DNA of 64,000 bases from Apostichopus japonicus (GCF_037975245.1 NC_092576.1:5108501-5172500); one strand, 5' to 3'; positions 35,421 through 49,341 are shown, counted from the stretch's first letter. The notes: a model not told the origin generated them from the letters alone. Numbers and translations are program-made.

Positions 35421-38400
35421 ATCATTATCCAGTACATTCATCAATATCTTCTCTTTTGAATTTCAACTGTACGTCTGTACCAGTCTGGTGATACAAAACA
35501 AAAGCAACACCTTTGGCTCGCAAGTTTAATGCTAATTGGTGCTTTACAATCATCAGCATACAAAGTTTCCTTCCCATTCCGGAGAAACTCACGCGAACTC
35601 TTTCTTTTTTTTTTTGGGGGGGGGGGACCTTAGCGCAACCACATTTTCAGAATGAAGTGATTTCTGTAGACTGGCAACGAACTGAACACGTTTTTCAATG
35701 TTTTAATTATTCGTTCATAGAACTTAATTTTATTTCTTTCATTCATTTCACCCGTCAACCCTTCACATATTTACAGATTTAAAGAACAGAGAAGTGTTCT
35801 TGCCTCTCTTCTTGAAAGTGGTTTTGAACGCTTTAACCCCCTTCGTAGATTCTGAAAGATTCCACTGCTACATTCTAGAGCTGACCATGGAGCTATAAAC
35901 AGACAATCAGTCATCTCGGGTCAAGAGGAGATAAACTGACTTTAATAGTTTATTTAGCAAAATAGTCTTCAAGTGAAATAGGTCTACCCAGACATATATT
36001 TTATGCCGAAATCCCTTTCTGATTTATTTATGATCTCCATTAGCCATAGTTGGTAATGAACCATCCAAGTTACCCTATAGTGCCATTCTATGCATTTTGA
36101 TTTTATCGTGTTCCCATGCATGTGCTTGTTCTTTCTCTTAGTGATTTTTCAATGGAAAGTTTCTCTTGGGAGTGTAGAAGGCAGATCCACCATAAGAAGT
36201 CTCACTGGGTTTATTCCAACTAAACATAGACCAGAGTTAGTGTGATTTTTTAGTTGATTTCCTTTCATTCAGTTCTACCTAAATATTAATTATAACTTCA
36301 ATAATCTAGACAGGGACGTCGCTAGAGGGGGGTGTGGGGTGTCTCACCCCCCCAATCTTGGTAAAACTGACGATAGTTGGAAAATTTTAGTGGGACAGTC
36401 GGAATTTCCGACTGTCGCACTCTAATTTTTCCGACTGGCGCACTCTAATTTTCAAATATTCTTGTAGTGACCTAAAATTTTCGGTCAAAATTGACCTTGA
36501 ATCAGTCATATTTACTACGATTTCCTTGTCACAATGAGAAATTGTATGTCGTGATATTTATACTCCACCATACAAAACTTCATATGATTTTGAATACTCA
36601 AAAAAAAAAAAAATGCTTAATACAACTACTGCACAACACATACGATTAAAACGCTCAATGCTAATCTACGGAAGCTTAAAAATGCCATCAACATAAGAAA
36701 AACTTTGCCCCAAAAGGTGAAATTTTTCTGTAAATTGTTTAGATAACAAATTTTTATCGAAAAAAAAAAACAGAAAATGTTGCATTGCTTACTTGCTTTA
36801 AATGAGTTATTGAACAATTTTGTGAAAAATGTTTAAAATCAAATCTCGTCAATTAGTCATTTTTTGCTGCAAAATGTTCAATTGTTCACTTCATTCCATA
36901 TGAGCAATTGAAACATTTTCTGAGAAATGTTTAATTGACAACTTATCTTATCTCGTCAATTGGACATTTTTGGCAAAATGTTCAATTGTTCACTTCATTC
37001 CAATTGAGCAATTGAAAAAATTTCTGCAAAATGTTTAATTGACAACTTATCGTATAACGTCAACTCAACATTTTTCTGCAAAATGTTTAATTGTTCACAT
37101 CATTCCAAATGCTCAGTTGGAATGAAGTGAACAATTTTTTTTTATTCATGTGAGTGATAAATAGCCCCACCCCCACCCCCAAGAAAATAATATTAAGCGC
37201 GCTAGGAAAAAGCACTGTATTTTCTGTAATTCACTATGTCGTCGAATATAATTTGTTGAAAAAAAAAGTTTCCCCTTTGTTACATTGACATAGCTTTTTT
37301 AGTCAGTAGTCTATGTAGCTTACCAAGCAGATAACTTGTACTCAGTTGCTTACTCGCTTAACCAGAGTGATTAATAAGTTTGTGAAGTGAGGGCCAGTGG
37401 TACAAATGTACCGAGAAAAGTTTGGAACAAAAGTGCAGTCGCGAAAGATAGGGTGTCTGACTGACACTGACCGTATCGTTGACGAGTATAGTGCCGGGGG
37501 GGGGGGGGGGACACAAGGCAGCAGTCGGATTTCTCTGGCTCCAAAACCCATCTAGTTGGAATTTCAGCCAATAAACCCCCAATCATCAGTCCTTAGCTAC
37601 GTCCCTGAATCTAGCTATACAAATTTTACACAAAACACATTCAATCCATTAGCAAAAGTGCTAGATTTAAGGTCAATTTCGCGTTTGTTAATTTAAGTCA
37701 AAATTACACTTTCAATCACTTACAATTGTATTTAATTAATGTATTAATTCTTCGGTAAATATCAATTAGGCTATATGCTGAGTCAATTATGGAAGTATAG
37801 AAGTCAAGAGAAATATTACATGCTTAATATCCAACCCCACCCCTCCCCATTTATTCTCTGATTGGATTGAAATATACTTGCAGAAGAGAAATTTTCATGC
37901 CAAATTACTCTAATCTGGTAGAATTGATACACTTTTACCAATCTATGTGCAAAGATGTTCCATACACTATTACTCAATACTTCATAAGATAAATTTGAAG
38001 GAGCGGAATAAAGGACCATGCGTTCTGATTGTAATTGAATGATTCATACAGGATGTTTCCTAGAAGTTTTCTCTCGTAAAAGAGCGCTTGAACATTAGGC
38101 TCGAACTAATTGATACCGATGAACGAGCTGACTGCCTACCGTCATTTAACGTCCATGGAATTACCTTTAAAAGGCTGAGAGTTCATATTTATCATAGCGT
38201 GATTGCTCCCTTGCGTCGAACCATTAAAATTGATAGATAGCTGAAATAATCTGCAGCATGTTGACAGTTTAACTGCTTTTTTGCATTTGTATTCCCAAAT
38301 GAATGAAATATCGGAATATCTTTCCTTCTATGAATGTCTCTGACCCACGTTAAAGTGATATTGTTCAATAATTGAACGTTACTGCATGTACCATTAATGC

Positions 38401-38909
38401 ATGGTACTTGGTAGGCCTATATAAGGGATGGTTTATTTCTTTGATTGTTTGTCCGGCTGTAAGCTTCATATGCTTCATTGGGCTATCATGACAGTGCATG
38501 CCTGCTACAAGCCTGCTACAAGCCTGCTACAGCCTTGCTACGGCCTTGCTACAGCCCAAGAAAGATGCTGTCGCTTTATGCCATCGTGTTCAAATATCTG
38601 CCACATTGCAATTTTTCCCTTTTGATTAGGCTGAAATTTCGTAAGTGGGTAAGTTAAAGTGTTATATGCTAACATATCGATGAATTCGGAAGTCATTTAG
38701 AGGCTTTCTTAAATTGTAAAAACTTTCCGACAGAATTTGGCCATGTATATAGACATGCGGCCATTAATTAGAATGCACTTAAAACGAGTTCTCTCTTTTT
38801 CATTCCTTGAGGGTCCAAAGTGCAATTTGTAATGCTACCGGTTGACACTAAACGCACGATACATAACATATGAGATGGACATATATTTAAGAAGTGATGA
38901 TGTAGTGGG
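35420..38909. other. Unique core of the left foldback copy
   Basis: Non-satellite DNA without a convincing gene; all open frames are under 90 codons and lack known motifs. It contains a nested hAT element (36311-37607) and a small CCTGCTACAAG direct repeat near 38500-38550. Confidence 0.6.
36311..37607. mobile_element. hAT element nested in the left foldback core
   Basis: Ends CAGGGACGTCGCTAG and TTAGCTACGTCCCTG are inverted. Flanks are AATCTAGA and AATCTAGC, an 8-bp duplication with one mismatch. Inside are several degenerate copies of a segment with ATGTTTAATTGACAACTTAT and TTCACTTCATTCCA (36830-37140). No transposase. Confidence 0.88.
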
Positions 38910-40790
38910 CATTTGAATTGTTCAAGCATTCTTTGGACCGGGCAAGACGCATTATGATACTCTTCTACAATGTCCTTAGAGTTCATGTTGACCATCGGTT
39001 TGGTGATCCAAGGCGTGCTGCATGGATTAGGGCCCAAAACTTTTTCGTGGTCCCGTTACACTCATTGAAGAAGTAATGATTTAGTGGTCATTTAAATTAG
39101 TCAAGCACTCTTTGGACCGGGCAAGACGCATTATGGTACTCTTCTACAATGTCCTTAGAGTTAATGTTACCGATTGGTTAGGTGGTCCAAAGCGTGCTGC
39201 ATGGATTAGGGCCCAAAGCTTTTTCGTGGTCCCGTTACACTCATTGATGAAGTAATGATTTAGTGGTCATTTAAATTGGTCAAGCACTCTTTGGACCGGG
39301 CAAGACGCATTATGGTACTCTTCTACACTGTCCTTAGAGTTTATATTACTCATTGGTTAGGTGGTCCAAGGCGTGTTGCATGGATTAGGGCCCAAAGCTT
39401 TTTGGTGGTCCCGTTACACTCATTGATGAAGTAATGATTTAGTGGTCATTTTAATTGGTCAAGCACTCTTTGGACCGGGCAAGACGCATTATGGTACTCT
39501 TCTACAATGTCCTTAGAGTTCATGTTAACCATTGATTAGGTGGTCCAAAACGTGCTGCATGGATTAGGGCCCAAAGCTTTTTGGTGGTCCAGTTACACTC
39601 ATTAAAGAAGTAATGATTTAGTGGTCATTTATATTGGTCAAGCACTCTTTGGACCGGGCAAGACGCATTATGTTACCCTTCTACAAGGTCCTTAGACTTC
39701 TTATGACCCATTGGATAGGCGGTCCAAGACGTGCTGGTTTTGATTAGGGCCCAAATGTTTTTATTTCAGTTCCCGTTATATTTATTTAAAAAAATGTTGA
39801 TTTAATGGTCATTTAAATTGGTCAAGCACTCTTTGGACCGGGCAGGACGCATTATGGTACTCTTCTAAAATGTCCTTAGAGTTAATGTTACCCATTGGTT
39901 AGGTGGTCCAAGGCGTGCTGCATGGATTAGAGCCCAAAGCTTTTTCGTGGTCCCTTTTCACTCATTAAAAAAGTAATGATTTGATGGTCATTTAAATTGG
40001 TCAAGCACGCTTTGGACCGGGCAAGAAGCACTATGGTACCCTTCTACAATGTCCTTAAGTTCATGTTAACCATCGGTGTGGTGATCCAAGGCGTGCTGCA
40101 TGAATTAGGGCCCAAAGCTTTTTCGTGGTCCCTTTTCACTCATTAAAAGAGTAATGATTTAATGGTCATTTAAATTGGTCAAGCACGCTTTGGACCGGGC
40201 AGGAAGCATTATGGTACTCTTCTACAATGTCCTTAGAGTTAATGTTACCCATTGGTTAGGTGGTCCAAGGCGTGCTGCATGGATTAGGGCCCAAAGCTTT
40301 TTCGTGGTCCCGTTACACTCATTAAAGAAGTAATGATTTAGTGGTCACTCTTTGGACCGGGCAAGACGCATAATGTTACCCTTCTACAAGGTCCTTAGAC
40401 TTCCTATGACCCATTGGTTAGGCGGTCCAAGACGTGCTGGTTTTGATTAGGGCCCAAATGTTTTTATTTCAGTTCCCGTTATATTTATTTAAAAAATGTT
40501 GATTTAATGGTCATTTTAATTGGTCAAACACTCTTTGGACCGGGCAAGACGCATTATGGTATCCTTCTACAATGTGTTAAGAATTCATATGACCCATTGG
40601 TAAGGTGGTCCAAGGCGTGCTAGTCTTGATTAGGGCCTAAAGTGATTTTTTCTGGTCCAGTTACATTAATTTAAGAACTGATGAAGTAGTGGTCATTTTA
40701 GTTGGTCAAGAACTATTTGGACCGGGCAAGATGCATTATGGTACCCTTCCACATAGTCGTTAGAGTTCATATGACCCACGGGCCATTGAT
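38910..40790 (-). repeat. 180-bp satellite array, second (reverse orientation)
   Basis: The same unit as the first array, reverse complemented, about ten copies. One copy near 40345 is shortened. Confidence 0.93.
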
Positions 40791-41149
40791 GAAACCTCTT
40801 TCCACGACCAAATGTTGAACATCTTGTAAGAAGCTTTTGTCTTGCCAGAGGTGTTACGTCGATACCATTGCCGAATACGTAACTGAATAGCTAGCTCAGT
40901 TACTCATACGCGAATATCGAACGAGGAACGGGGGAATAAGTATCTAACTTCACACCGGTGAAATCACGACCGGTGTGAAGTTAGATACTTATTCCCCGTT
41001 CCTCGTTCGATATTCGCGAATGAGTAACTGAGCTGCCTATTCGGTTACGTATTCGACAATTGTATCGACGTAACACCTGTGGCAAGACAAAAGCTTTCTT
41101 ACAAGATGTTCAACATTTGGTCGTGGAAAGAGGTTTATCTATGGCCCAT

Positions 41150-43580
41150 GGGTCATATGAGCTCCAATGACTATGTAGAAGGGTACCATAATGCATCTTG
41201 CTCGGTCCAAATAGTTCTTGACCAACTAAAATGACCAGTACTTTATCAGTTCTTAAATTAATGTAAAAAAATTACTTTAGGCCCTAATCAAGACTAGCAC
41301 GCCTTGGACCACATTTCCAATGGGTCATATGAATTTTTAACACATTGTAGAAGGATACCATCATGCGTCTTGCCCGGTCCAAAGAGTGCTGGACCAATTA
41401 AAATGACCATTAAATAAACCTTTTTTTAAATAAATGTAACGGGAACTGAAATAAAAATATTTGGGCCCTAATCAAGACCAGCACGCCTTGGACCGCCCAA
41501 CCAATGGGTCATAGGAAATCTAAGGACCTTGTAGAAGGGTAACATAATGCGTCTTTCCCGGTCCAAAGAGTGCTTGACCAATTTAAATGACCACTAATTC
41601 ATTACTTTTTTAATGAGTGTAACGGGACCACAAAAAAGCTTTGGGCCCTAATCCATGCAGCACGCTTTGGATCACCAAACCGATGGTTAACATGAACTCT
41701 AAGGACATTGCATAAGAGTACCATAATGCGTCTTGCCCGGTCCAAAAAGTGCTTGACCAATTTAAATGACCACTAAATCCTTACTTTTTTAATGAGCGTA
41801 ACGGGACCACGAAAAAGCTTTGGGCCCTAATTCATGGAGCACGCTTTGGACCACCTAACCAATCGGTAACATGTACTCTAAGGACATTGTAGAAGAGTAC
41901 CATAATGCGTCTTGCCCGGTCCAAAGAGTGCTTGACCAATTTAAATGACCATTAAATCATTTCTACATCATCGAGTGTAACGGGACCACGAAAAAACTTT
42001 GGGCTCTAATCCAAGCAGCACGCCTTGGATCACCAAGCCAATGGTCAACATGAACTCTAAGGACATTGTAGAAGAGTACCATAATGCGTCTTGCCCGGTC
42101 CAAAGAGTGCTTGACCAATTTAAATGACCACTAAATCATTACTTCTTTAATGAGTGTTACGGGACCACGAAAAAAATTTGGGCCCTAATCCATGGAGCAC
42201 GCTTTGGACCACCTAACCGATCGGTAACATGTACTCTAAGGACATTGTAGAAGAGTACCATAATGCGTCTTGCCCGGTCCAAAGCGTGCTTGATCAATTT
42301 AAATGACCATTAAATCATTACTTTTTTAATGAGTGTAACGGGACCACAAAAAACTTTGGGCCCTAATCCATGCAGCACGCTTTGGATCACCAAACCGATG
42401 GTTAACATGAATTTTAAGGACATTGTAGAAGGGTACCATAATGCGTCTTGCCCAGTCCAAAGCGTGCTTGACCAATTCAAATGACCACTAAATAATTACT
42501 TCTTTATTGAGTGTAACTGGACCACAAAAAAACTTTGGCCCATAATCCATGCAGCACGCCTTGGACCACCAAACCGATGGTTAACATGAACTCTAAGGAC
42601 ATTGTAGAAGGGTACCATAATGCTTCTTGCCCGGTCCAAAGCGTGTTTGACCAATTTAAATGACCATTAAATCATTACTTTTTTAATGAGTGAAAAGGGA
42701 CAACGAAAAAGCTTTGGGCCCTAATCCATGCAGCACGCCTTGGATCACCAAACCGATGGTTAACGTGAACTCTAAGGACATTGTAGAAGGGTACCATAAT
42801 GCTTCTTGCCCAGTCCAAAGAGTGCTTGACCAATTTAAATGACCATTAAATCATTACCTTTTTAAATGAGTGAAAAGGGACCACGAAAAAGCTTTGGGCC
42901 CTAATCCATGCAGCACGCCTTGGATCACCAAACCGATGGTTAACATGAACTCTAAGGACATTGTAGAAGGGTACCATAATGCGTCTTGCCCGGTCCAAAG
43001 CGTGCTTGACCAATTTAAATGACCATTAAATAATTACTTCTTTATTGAGTGTAACGGGACCACAAAAAAACTTTGGGCCCTAATCCATGCAGCACGCCTT
43101 GGACCACCTAACCAATGGTTAACATGAACTTTAAGGACATTGTAGAAGGGTACCATAATGCGTCTTGCCGGTCCAAAGCGTGTTTGATCAATTCAAATGA
43201 CCACTAAATCATTACTTCTTTAATGAGTGTAACGGGACCACGAAAAACTTTGGGCCCTAATCCATGCAGCACGCCTTGGATCACCAAACCGATGGTTAAC
43301 ATGAACTTTAAGGACAGTGTAGAAGATTACCATAATGCGTCTTTCCCGGTCCAAAGAATGCTGCACCAATTCAAATGCAAACTACATCATCACTTCTTAA
43401 ATTAATGTAACATGATCACGAAGAAAAAGCATTTGGGCCCTAATCAAGACCAGAACGCCTTGGACCACCAAACCGATGGGTCATATGATTTTTTAAGACA
43501 GTGTAGAAGAGTACCATAATGCGTCTTGCCCGGTCCAAAGAGTGCTTGACCACTACATCATCACTTCATAAATGAGTGTC
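41150..43580 (+). repeat. 180-bp satellite array, third
   Basis: About thirteen units in forward orientation. Neighbouring units share variants (CACGAAAAAGC or CACAAAAAAAC; GCGTGC or GAGTGC), which suggests local amplification. Confidence 0.93.
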
Positions 43581-46500
43581 CATCTCAAATGTTATGTATC
43601 GTGCGTTTAGTGTCAACCGGTAGCATTGCAAATTGCACTTTGGACCCTCAAGGAATGAAAAAGAGAGAACTCGTTTTAAGTGCATTCTAATTAATGGCAG
43701 CATGTCTATATACATGGCCAAATTCTGTCGGAAATTTTTTACAATTTAAGAAAGCCTCTAAATGACTTCCGAATTCATCGATATGTTAGCATATAACACT
43801 TTAACTTGCTCAAATCACTTACGAAATTTCAGCCTAATCAAAAGGGAAAAATTGCAATGTGGCAGATATTTGAACACGATGGCATAAAGCGACAGCATCT
43901 TTCTTGGGCTGTAGCAAGGCCGTAGCAAGGCTGTAGCAGGCTTGTAGCAGGCATGCACTGTCATGATAGCCCAATGAAGCATATGAAGCTTACAGCCGGA
44001 CAAACAATCAAAGAAATAAACCATCCCCTATATAGGCCTACCAAGTACCATGCATTAATGGTACATGCAGTAACGTTCAAACATTGACCAATATCACTTT
44101 AACTCTCCTAACGTGGGTCAGAGACATTCGTAGAAGGAAAGATATTCCGATATTTCATTCATTTGGGAATACAAATGCAAAAAAGCAGTTAAACTGTCAA
44201 CATGCTGCAGATTAATTCAGCTATCTATCAATTTTAATGGTTCGATGCAAGGGAGCAATCACGCTATGATAAATATGAACTCTCAGCCTTTTAAAGGTAT
44301 TCCATGGACGTTAAATGACGGTAGGCAGTCAGCTCGTACATCGGTATCAATTAGTTCGAGCCTAATGTTCAAGCGCTCTTTTACGAGAGAAAACTTCTAG
44401 GAAACATCCTGAATGAATCATTCAATTACAATCAGAACGCATGGTCCTTTATTCCGCTCCTTCAAATTTATCTTATGAAGTATTGAGTAATAGTGTATGG
44501 AACATCTTTGCACATAGATTGGTAAAAGTGTATCAATTCTACCAGATTAAAGTAATTTGGCATGAAAATTTCTCTTCTGCAAGTACATTTCAATCCAATC
44601 AGAGAATAAATGGGGAGGGGTGGGGGGGGGGGTGGATATTAAACATGTAATATTTCTCTTGACTTCTATACTTCCATAATTGACTCCGCATATAGCCTAA
44701 TTTATATTAACCGAAGAATTAATACATTAAATACAATTGTAAGTGATTAGAAAGTGTATTTTTGACTTAAATTAACAAACGCGAAATTGACCTTAAATCT
44801 AGCACTTTTGCTAATGGATTGAATGTGTTTTGTGTAAAATTTGTATAGCTAGATTCAGGGACGTAGCTAAGGCATGATGATTGGGGGTTTATTGGCTGAA
44901 ATACCAACTGGATGGGTTTTGGAGCCAGAAAATTCCGACTGCTGCCTTGTGTCCCCCCCCCCCGCACTATAATCGTCAACGATACGGTCAGTGTCAGTCA
45001 GACACCCTATCTTTCGCGACTGCACTTTTGTTCCAAACTTTTCTCGGTACATTTGTACCACTGGCCCTCACTTCACAAACTTATCAATCACTCTGGTTAA
45101 GCGAGGAAGCAACTGAGTACAAGTTATCTGCTTGATAAGCTACATAGACTACTGACTAAAAAAGCTATGTTAATGTATCAAAGGGGAAACTTTTTTTCAA
45201 CAAATTATATTCGACGACATAGTGAATTACCTAAAAATACAGTGCTTTTTCCTAGCGCGCTTAATATTATGTTCTTGGGGTGGAGGTGGGGCTATTTATC
45301 ACTCACACGAATAAAAAACATTGTTCACTTCATTCCAACTGAGCATTTGGAATGATGTGAACAATTAAACATTTTGCTGAAAAAAAAGTTGAGTTGACGT
45401 TATACGATAAGTTGTCAATTAAACATTTCTCAGAAAAGTTTTTCAATTGCTCATATGGAATGAAATAAACAATTGAACATTTTGCAGCAAAAAATGACTA
45501 ATTGACGAGATTTGATTAGTTTTCAATTAAATATTTTTCACAAAATTGTTCAATTACTCATTTAAAGCAAGTAAGCAATGCAACATTTTTCTGTTTTTTG
45601 ATAACATTTTATCTTGTTATCTAAACAATTTACAGAAAAATTTCACCTTATGGTTTTTCTTAAGTTGAGGGCATTTTTAAGCTTCCGTAGATTAGCATTG
45701 AGCGTTTTAATCGTATATGTTGTGCAATAGTTCTATTAGGCATTTTTTTCGAGTATTCAAAATCATACGAAGTTTTGTATGGTGGAGTATAAAGATCGCG
45801 AGATACAATTTCTCATTGTGACAAGGAAATCGTAGTAAATATGACTGATTCAAGGTCAATTTTGACCGAAAATTTTAGGTCACTACAAGAATATTTGAAA
45901 ATTAGAGTGCGCCAGTAGGAAAAATTAGAGTGCGACGGTCGGAAATTCCGACCGTCGCACTAAAATTTTCCAACTATCGTCAGTTTTACCAAGATTGGGG
46001 GGGGGGTGAGACACCCCACACCCCCCTCTAGCGACGTCCCTGGCTAGATTATGGAAGTTATAATTAATATTTAGGTAGAACTGAATGAAAGGAAATCAAC
46101 TAAAAAATCACACTAACTCTGGTCTATGTTTAGTTGGAATAAACCCAGTGGGACTTCTTATGGTGGATCTGCCTTCTACACTCCAATAGAAACTTTCTAC
46201 TGAAAAATCACGATAAAACACGATAAAATCAAAATGCATAGAATGGCACTATAGCGTAACTTGGGTGGTTCATTACCAACTATGGCTAATGGAGATCATA
46301 AATAAATCAGAAAGGGATTTCGGCATAAAATATATGTCTGGGTAGACCTATTTCACTTGAAGACTATTTTGCTAAATAAACTATTAAAGTCAGTTTATCT
46401 CCGCTTGACCCGAGATGACTGATTGTCTGTTTATAGCTCCATGGTCAGCTCTAGAATGTAGCAGTGGAATCTTTCAGAATCTACGAAGGGGGTTAAAGCG

Positions 46501-46919
46501 TTCAAAACCACTTTCAAGAAGAGAGGCAAGAACACTTCTCTGTTCTTTAAATCTGTAAATATGTGAAGGGTTGACGGGTGAAATGAATAAAAGAAATAAA
46601 ATTAAGTTCTATGAACGAATAATTAAAACAAAAACGTTTTCAGTTCGTTGCCAGTCTACAGAAATCACTTCATTCTGAAAATGTAGTTGCGCTAAGGTCC
46701 CCCCCCCCCAAAAAAAAAAAAAAGGAGTGCGCGTGTGTTTCACCGGAATGGGAAGGAAACTTTGTATGCTGATGATTGTAAAGCACCAATTAGCATTAAA
46801 CTTGCGAGCCAAAGGTGTTGCTTTTGTTTTGTATCACCATACTGGTACAGACGTAGAGTTGAAATTAAAAAAAAGAAGATATTGATGAATGTATTGGATA
46901 ATGATTGTGCATTAGTCGT
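43581..46919. other. Unique core of the right foldback copy (inverted)
   Basis: Reverse-complement counterpart of 35420-38909 with many small differences. No transposase-like frame is visible. It carries the same hAT insertion at the same site (44856-46042). Confidence 0.6.
44856..46042. mobile_element. hAT element nested in the right foldback core
   Basis: Same element as 36311-37607 in reverse orientation and about 110 bp shorter. The 8-bp duplication GCTAGATT is perfect (44848-44855 and 46043-46050) and is the complement of the left copy's right flank, so both derive from one insertion that preceded duplication of the core. Confidence 0.9.
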
Positions 46920-49140
46920 TTGTATTGGTCAAATACTCTTTGGACCGGGTAAGATGCATTATGGAACTCTTCAACAATGTCTTTAGAATTCATATGACCA
47001 ATTGGTTGGGTGGTCCGAGGCGTGCTGGTCTTGACTTGGGCCTAAAATTTTTTGCAGGTCCATTAACATTCATTAACGAAGTAATGATTTAGTGGTCATT
47101 TAAATTGGTCAAGCACTCTTTGGACCGGGCAAGACGCATCATGGTACCGTTCTACAATGTTCTTGGACTTCCTGTGACCTATTGGTTAGGTGGTCCAAGG
47201 CGTGCTGGTCTTGACTGGGGTCTAAAGATTTTTGCAGGTCTATTTACATTCATTAACGAAGTGATGATTTAGTGGTCAGTTTAATTGGTCAAGCACACTT
47301 TGGACCGGGCAAGACGCATTATGGTACTCTTCTACAATGTCCTTAGAGTTCATGTTAACCATCGGTTTGGTGATCCAAGGCGTGCTGCTTGGATTAGGGC
47401 CCAAAGTTTTTTTGTGGTCCCGTTACACTCAATAAAGAAGTAATTATTTAGTGGTCATTTGAATTGGTCAAGCACGCTTTGGACCGGGCAAGACGCATTA
47501 TGGTACCCTTCTACAATGTCCTTAGAGTACATGTTAACCATCGGTTTGGTGATCCAAAGCGTGCTGCATGGATTAGGGCCCAAAGACTTTTCGTGGTCCC
47601 TTAACACTCGTTAAAATAGTAATGATTTAATGGTCATTTAAATTGGTCAAGCACTCTTTGGACCGGGCAAGACGCATTATAATACTCTTCTACAATGTCC
47701 TTAGAGTTAATGTTACCCATTGGATAGGTGGTCCAAGGCGTGCTGCGTGGATTAGGGCCCAAAGTTTTTCGTGGTCACGTTACACTCATTAAAGAAGTAA
47801 TGGTTTAGTGGTCATTTAAATTGGTCAAGCACTCTTTGGACCGGGCAAGACGCATTATGGTACTCTTCTACAATGTCCGTAGAGTTCATGTTTACCATCG
47901 GCTTGGTGATCCAAGGCGTGCTGCATGGATTAGGGCCCAAAGTTTTTCCGTGGTCCCTTTTCACTCATTAAAGACGTAATGATTTAATGGTCATTTAAAT
48001 TGGTCAAGCACTCTTTGGACCGGGCAAGACGCATTATGGTACTCTTCTACAATGTCCGTAGAGCTCATGTTTACCATCGGCTTGGTGATCCAAGGCGTGC
48101 TGGTTTTGATTAGGGCCCAAAGTTTTTCCGTGGTCCCTTTTCACTCATTAAAGAAGTAATGATTTAATGGTCATTTAAATTGGTCAAGCACTCTTTGGAC
48201 CGGGCAAGACGCATTATGGTACCCTTCTACAATGTCCTTAGAGTTCATGTTAACCATCGGTTTGGTGGTCCAGGGCGTGCTGCATGGATTAGGGCCCAAA
48301 GTTTTTTTGTGGTCCCGTTACACTCAATAAAGAAGTAATTATTTAGTGGTCATTTGAATTGGTCAAGCACGCTTTGGACCGGGCAAGAAGCATTATGGTA
48401 CCCTTCTACAATGTCCTTAGAGTTCATGTTAACCATCGGTTTGGTGATCCAAGGCGTGCTGCATGGATTAGGGCCCAAAGCTTTTTCGTGGTCACGTTAC
48501 ACTCATTATAAAAGTAATGATTTAATGGTCATTTAAATTGGTCAAGCACGCTTTGGACCGGGCAAGACGCATTATGGTACTCTTCTACAATTTCCTTAGA
48601 ATTCATGTTAACCATCGGTTTGGTGATCCAAGGCGTGCTGCATGGATTAGGGCCCAAAGCATTTTCATGGTCCCGTTGCACTCATGAAAGAAGTAATGAT
48701 TTAGTGGTCATTTAAAATGGTCAAGCCCTCTTTGGACCGGGCAAGACGCATTATGGTACCCTTCTACAATGACTTAAGAGTTCATACGACCCATTGGTTG
48801 GGTGGTCCAAGGCGTGCTGGTTTTGATTAGGGCCCAAATGTTTTTATTTCAGTTCCTGTTACATTTATTTAAAAAATTGTTGATTAAGTGGTCATTTTAA
48901 TTGGTCAAGCACGCTTTGGACCTGTCAAGACGCATTATGGTATCCTTCTACAATGTGTTAAGAATTCCTATGACCCACAGGTTAGGTGGTCCAAGGCGTG
49001 CTAGTCTTGATTAGGGCCTAGAGTGATTTTTTTTCAGATCCCGTTACATTAATTTAGAAACTGATGAAGTAGTGGTCATTTTAGTTGGTCAAGAACTCTT
49101 CGGACCGGAAAAGATGCATTATGGTACCCTTCTAAATATT
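46920..49140 (-). repeat. 180-bp satellite array, fourth (reverse orientation)
   Basis: About twelve units. The outer units at each end are the most diverged, as in the other arrays. Confidence 0.93.
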
Positions 49141-49341
49141 CATTAGAGTATATGACCCATAGATTAACCTCTTGCCACGACCAAATGTTGAACATCTTGT
49201 AAGAAAGCTTTCGTCATGCCAGAGGTGTTACGTCGATACCATTGTCGAATACGTAACTGAATCGGTAGCAGTTACTCATTCGCGAATGTCGAACGAGGAA
49301 CGGGGAATAAGTATCTAACTTCACACCGGTGTGATTTCTAT

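Larger units (their letters stand above)
34069..40959 (+). mobile_element. Foldback element, left copy
   Basis: Order: terminal inverted repeat of roughly 150-190 bp (starting ACCGGTGTGAAGTTAGATAC), satellite array, unique core 35420-38880 in forward orientation with a hAT element inside, satellite array in reverse orientation, and terminal repeat again. Confidence 0.8.
34069..49330. mobile_element. 15.3-kb composite of two back-to-back foldback elements
   Basis: Outer ends ACCGGTGTGAAG and CTTCACACCGGT are inverted. The whole is flanked by the direct 8-bp duplication GTGATTTC (34061-34068, 49331-49338). It consists of two foldback elements whose unique cores lie in opposite orientations, separated by nine bases (40960-40968) that read GAAATCACG, the inverse of the flank. 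There is no transposase and the family is not recognised. An 8-bp duplication with long repeat-filled inverted ends would suit Mutator-like or hAT-like foldbacks (inference). Confidence 0.8.
40969..49330 (-). mobile_element. Foldback element, right copy, core inverted
   Basis: Same plan as the left copy, but the core (43580-46925) is in reverse orientation and the satellite arrays are longer. Landmarks match head to head: the region at 35513-35640 corresponds to 46690-46812, and 38428-38625 corresponds to 43830-44024. Confidence 0.8.

Noticed and set aside
35513-46986. Short open frames in the foldback cores (for example MARKFNANWC and its inverted twin)
   Set aside because: They occur in both cores only because the cores are duplicates. 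They are under 90 codons, lack motifs and differ by frameshifts.
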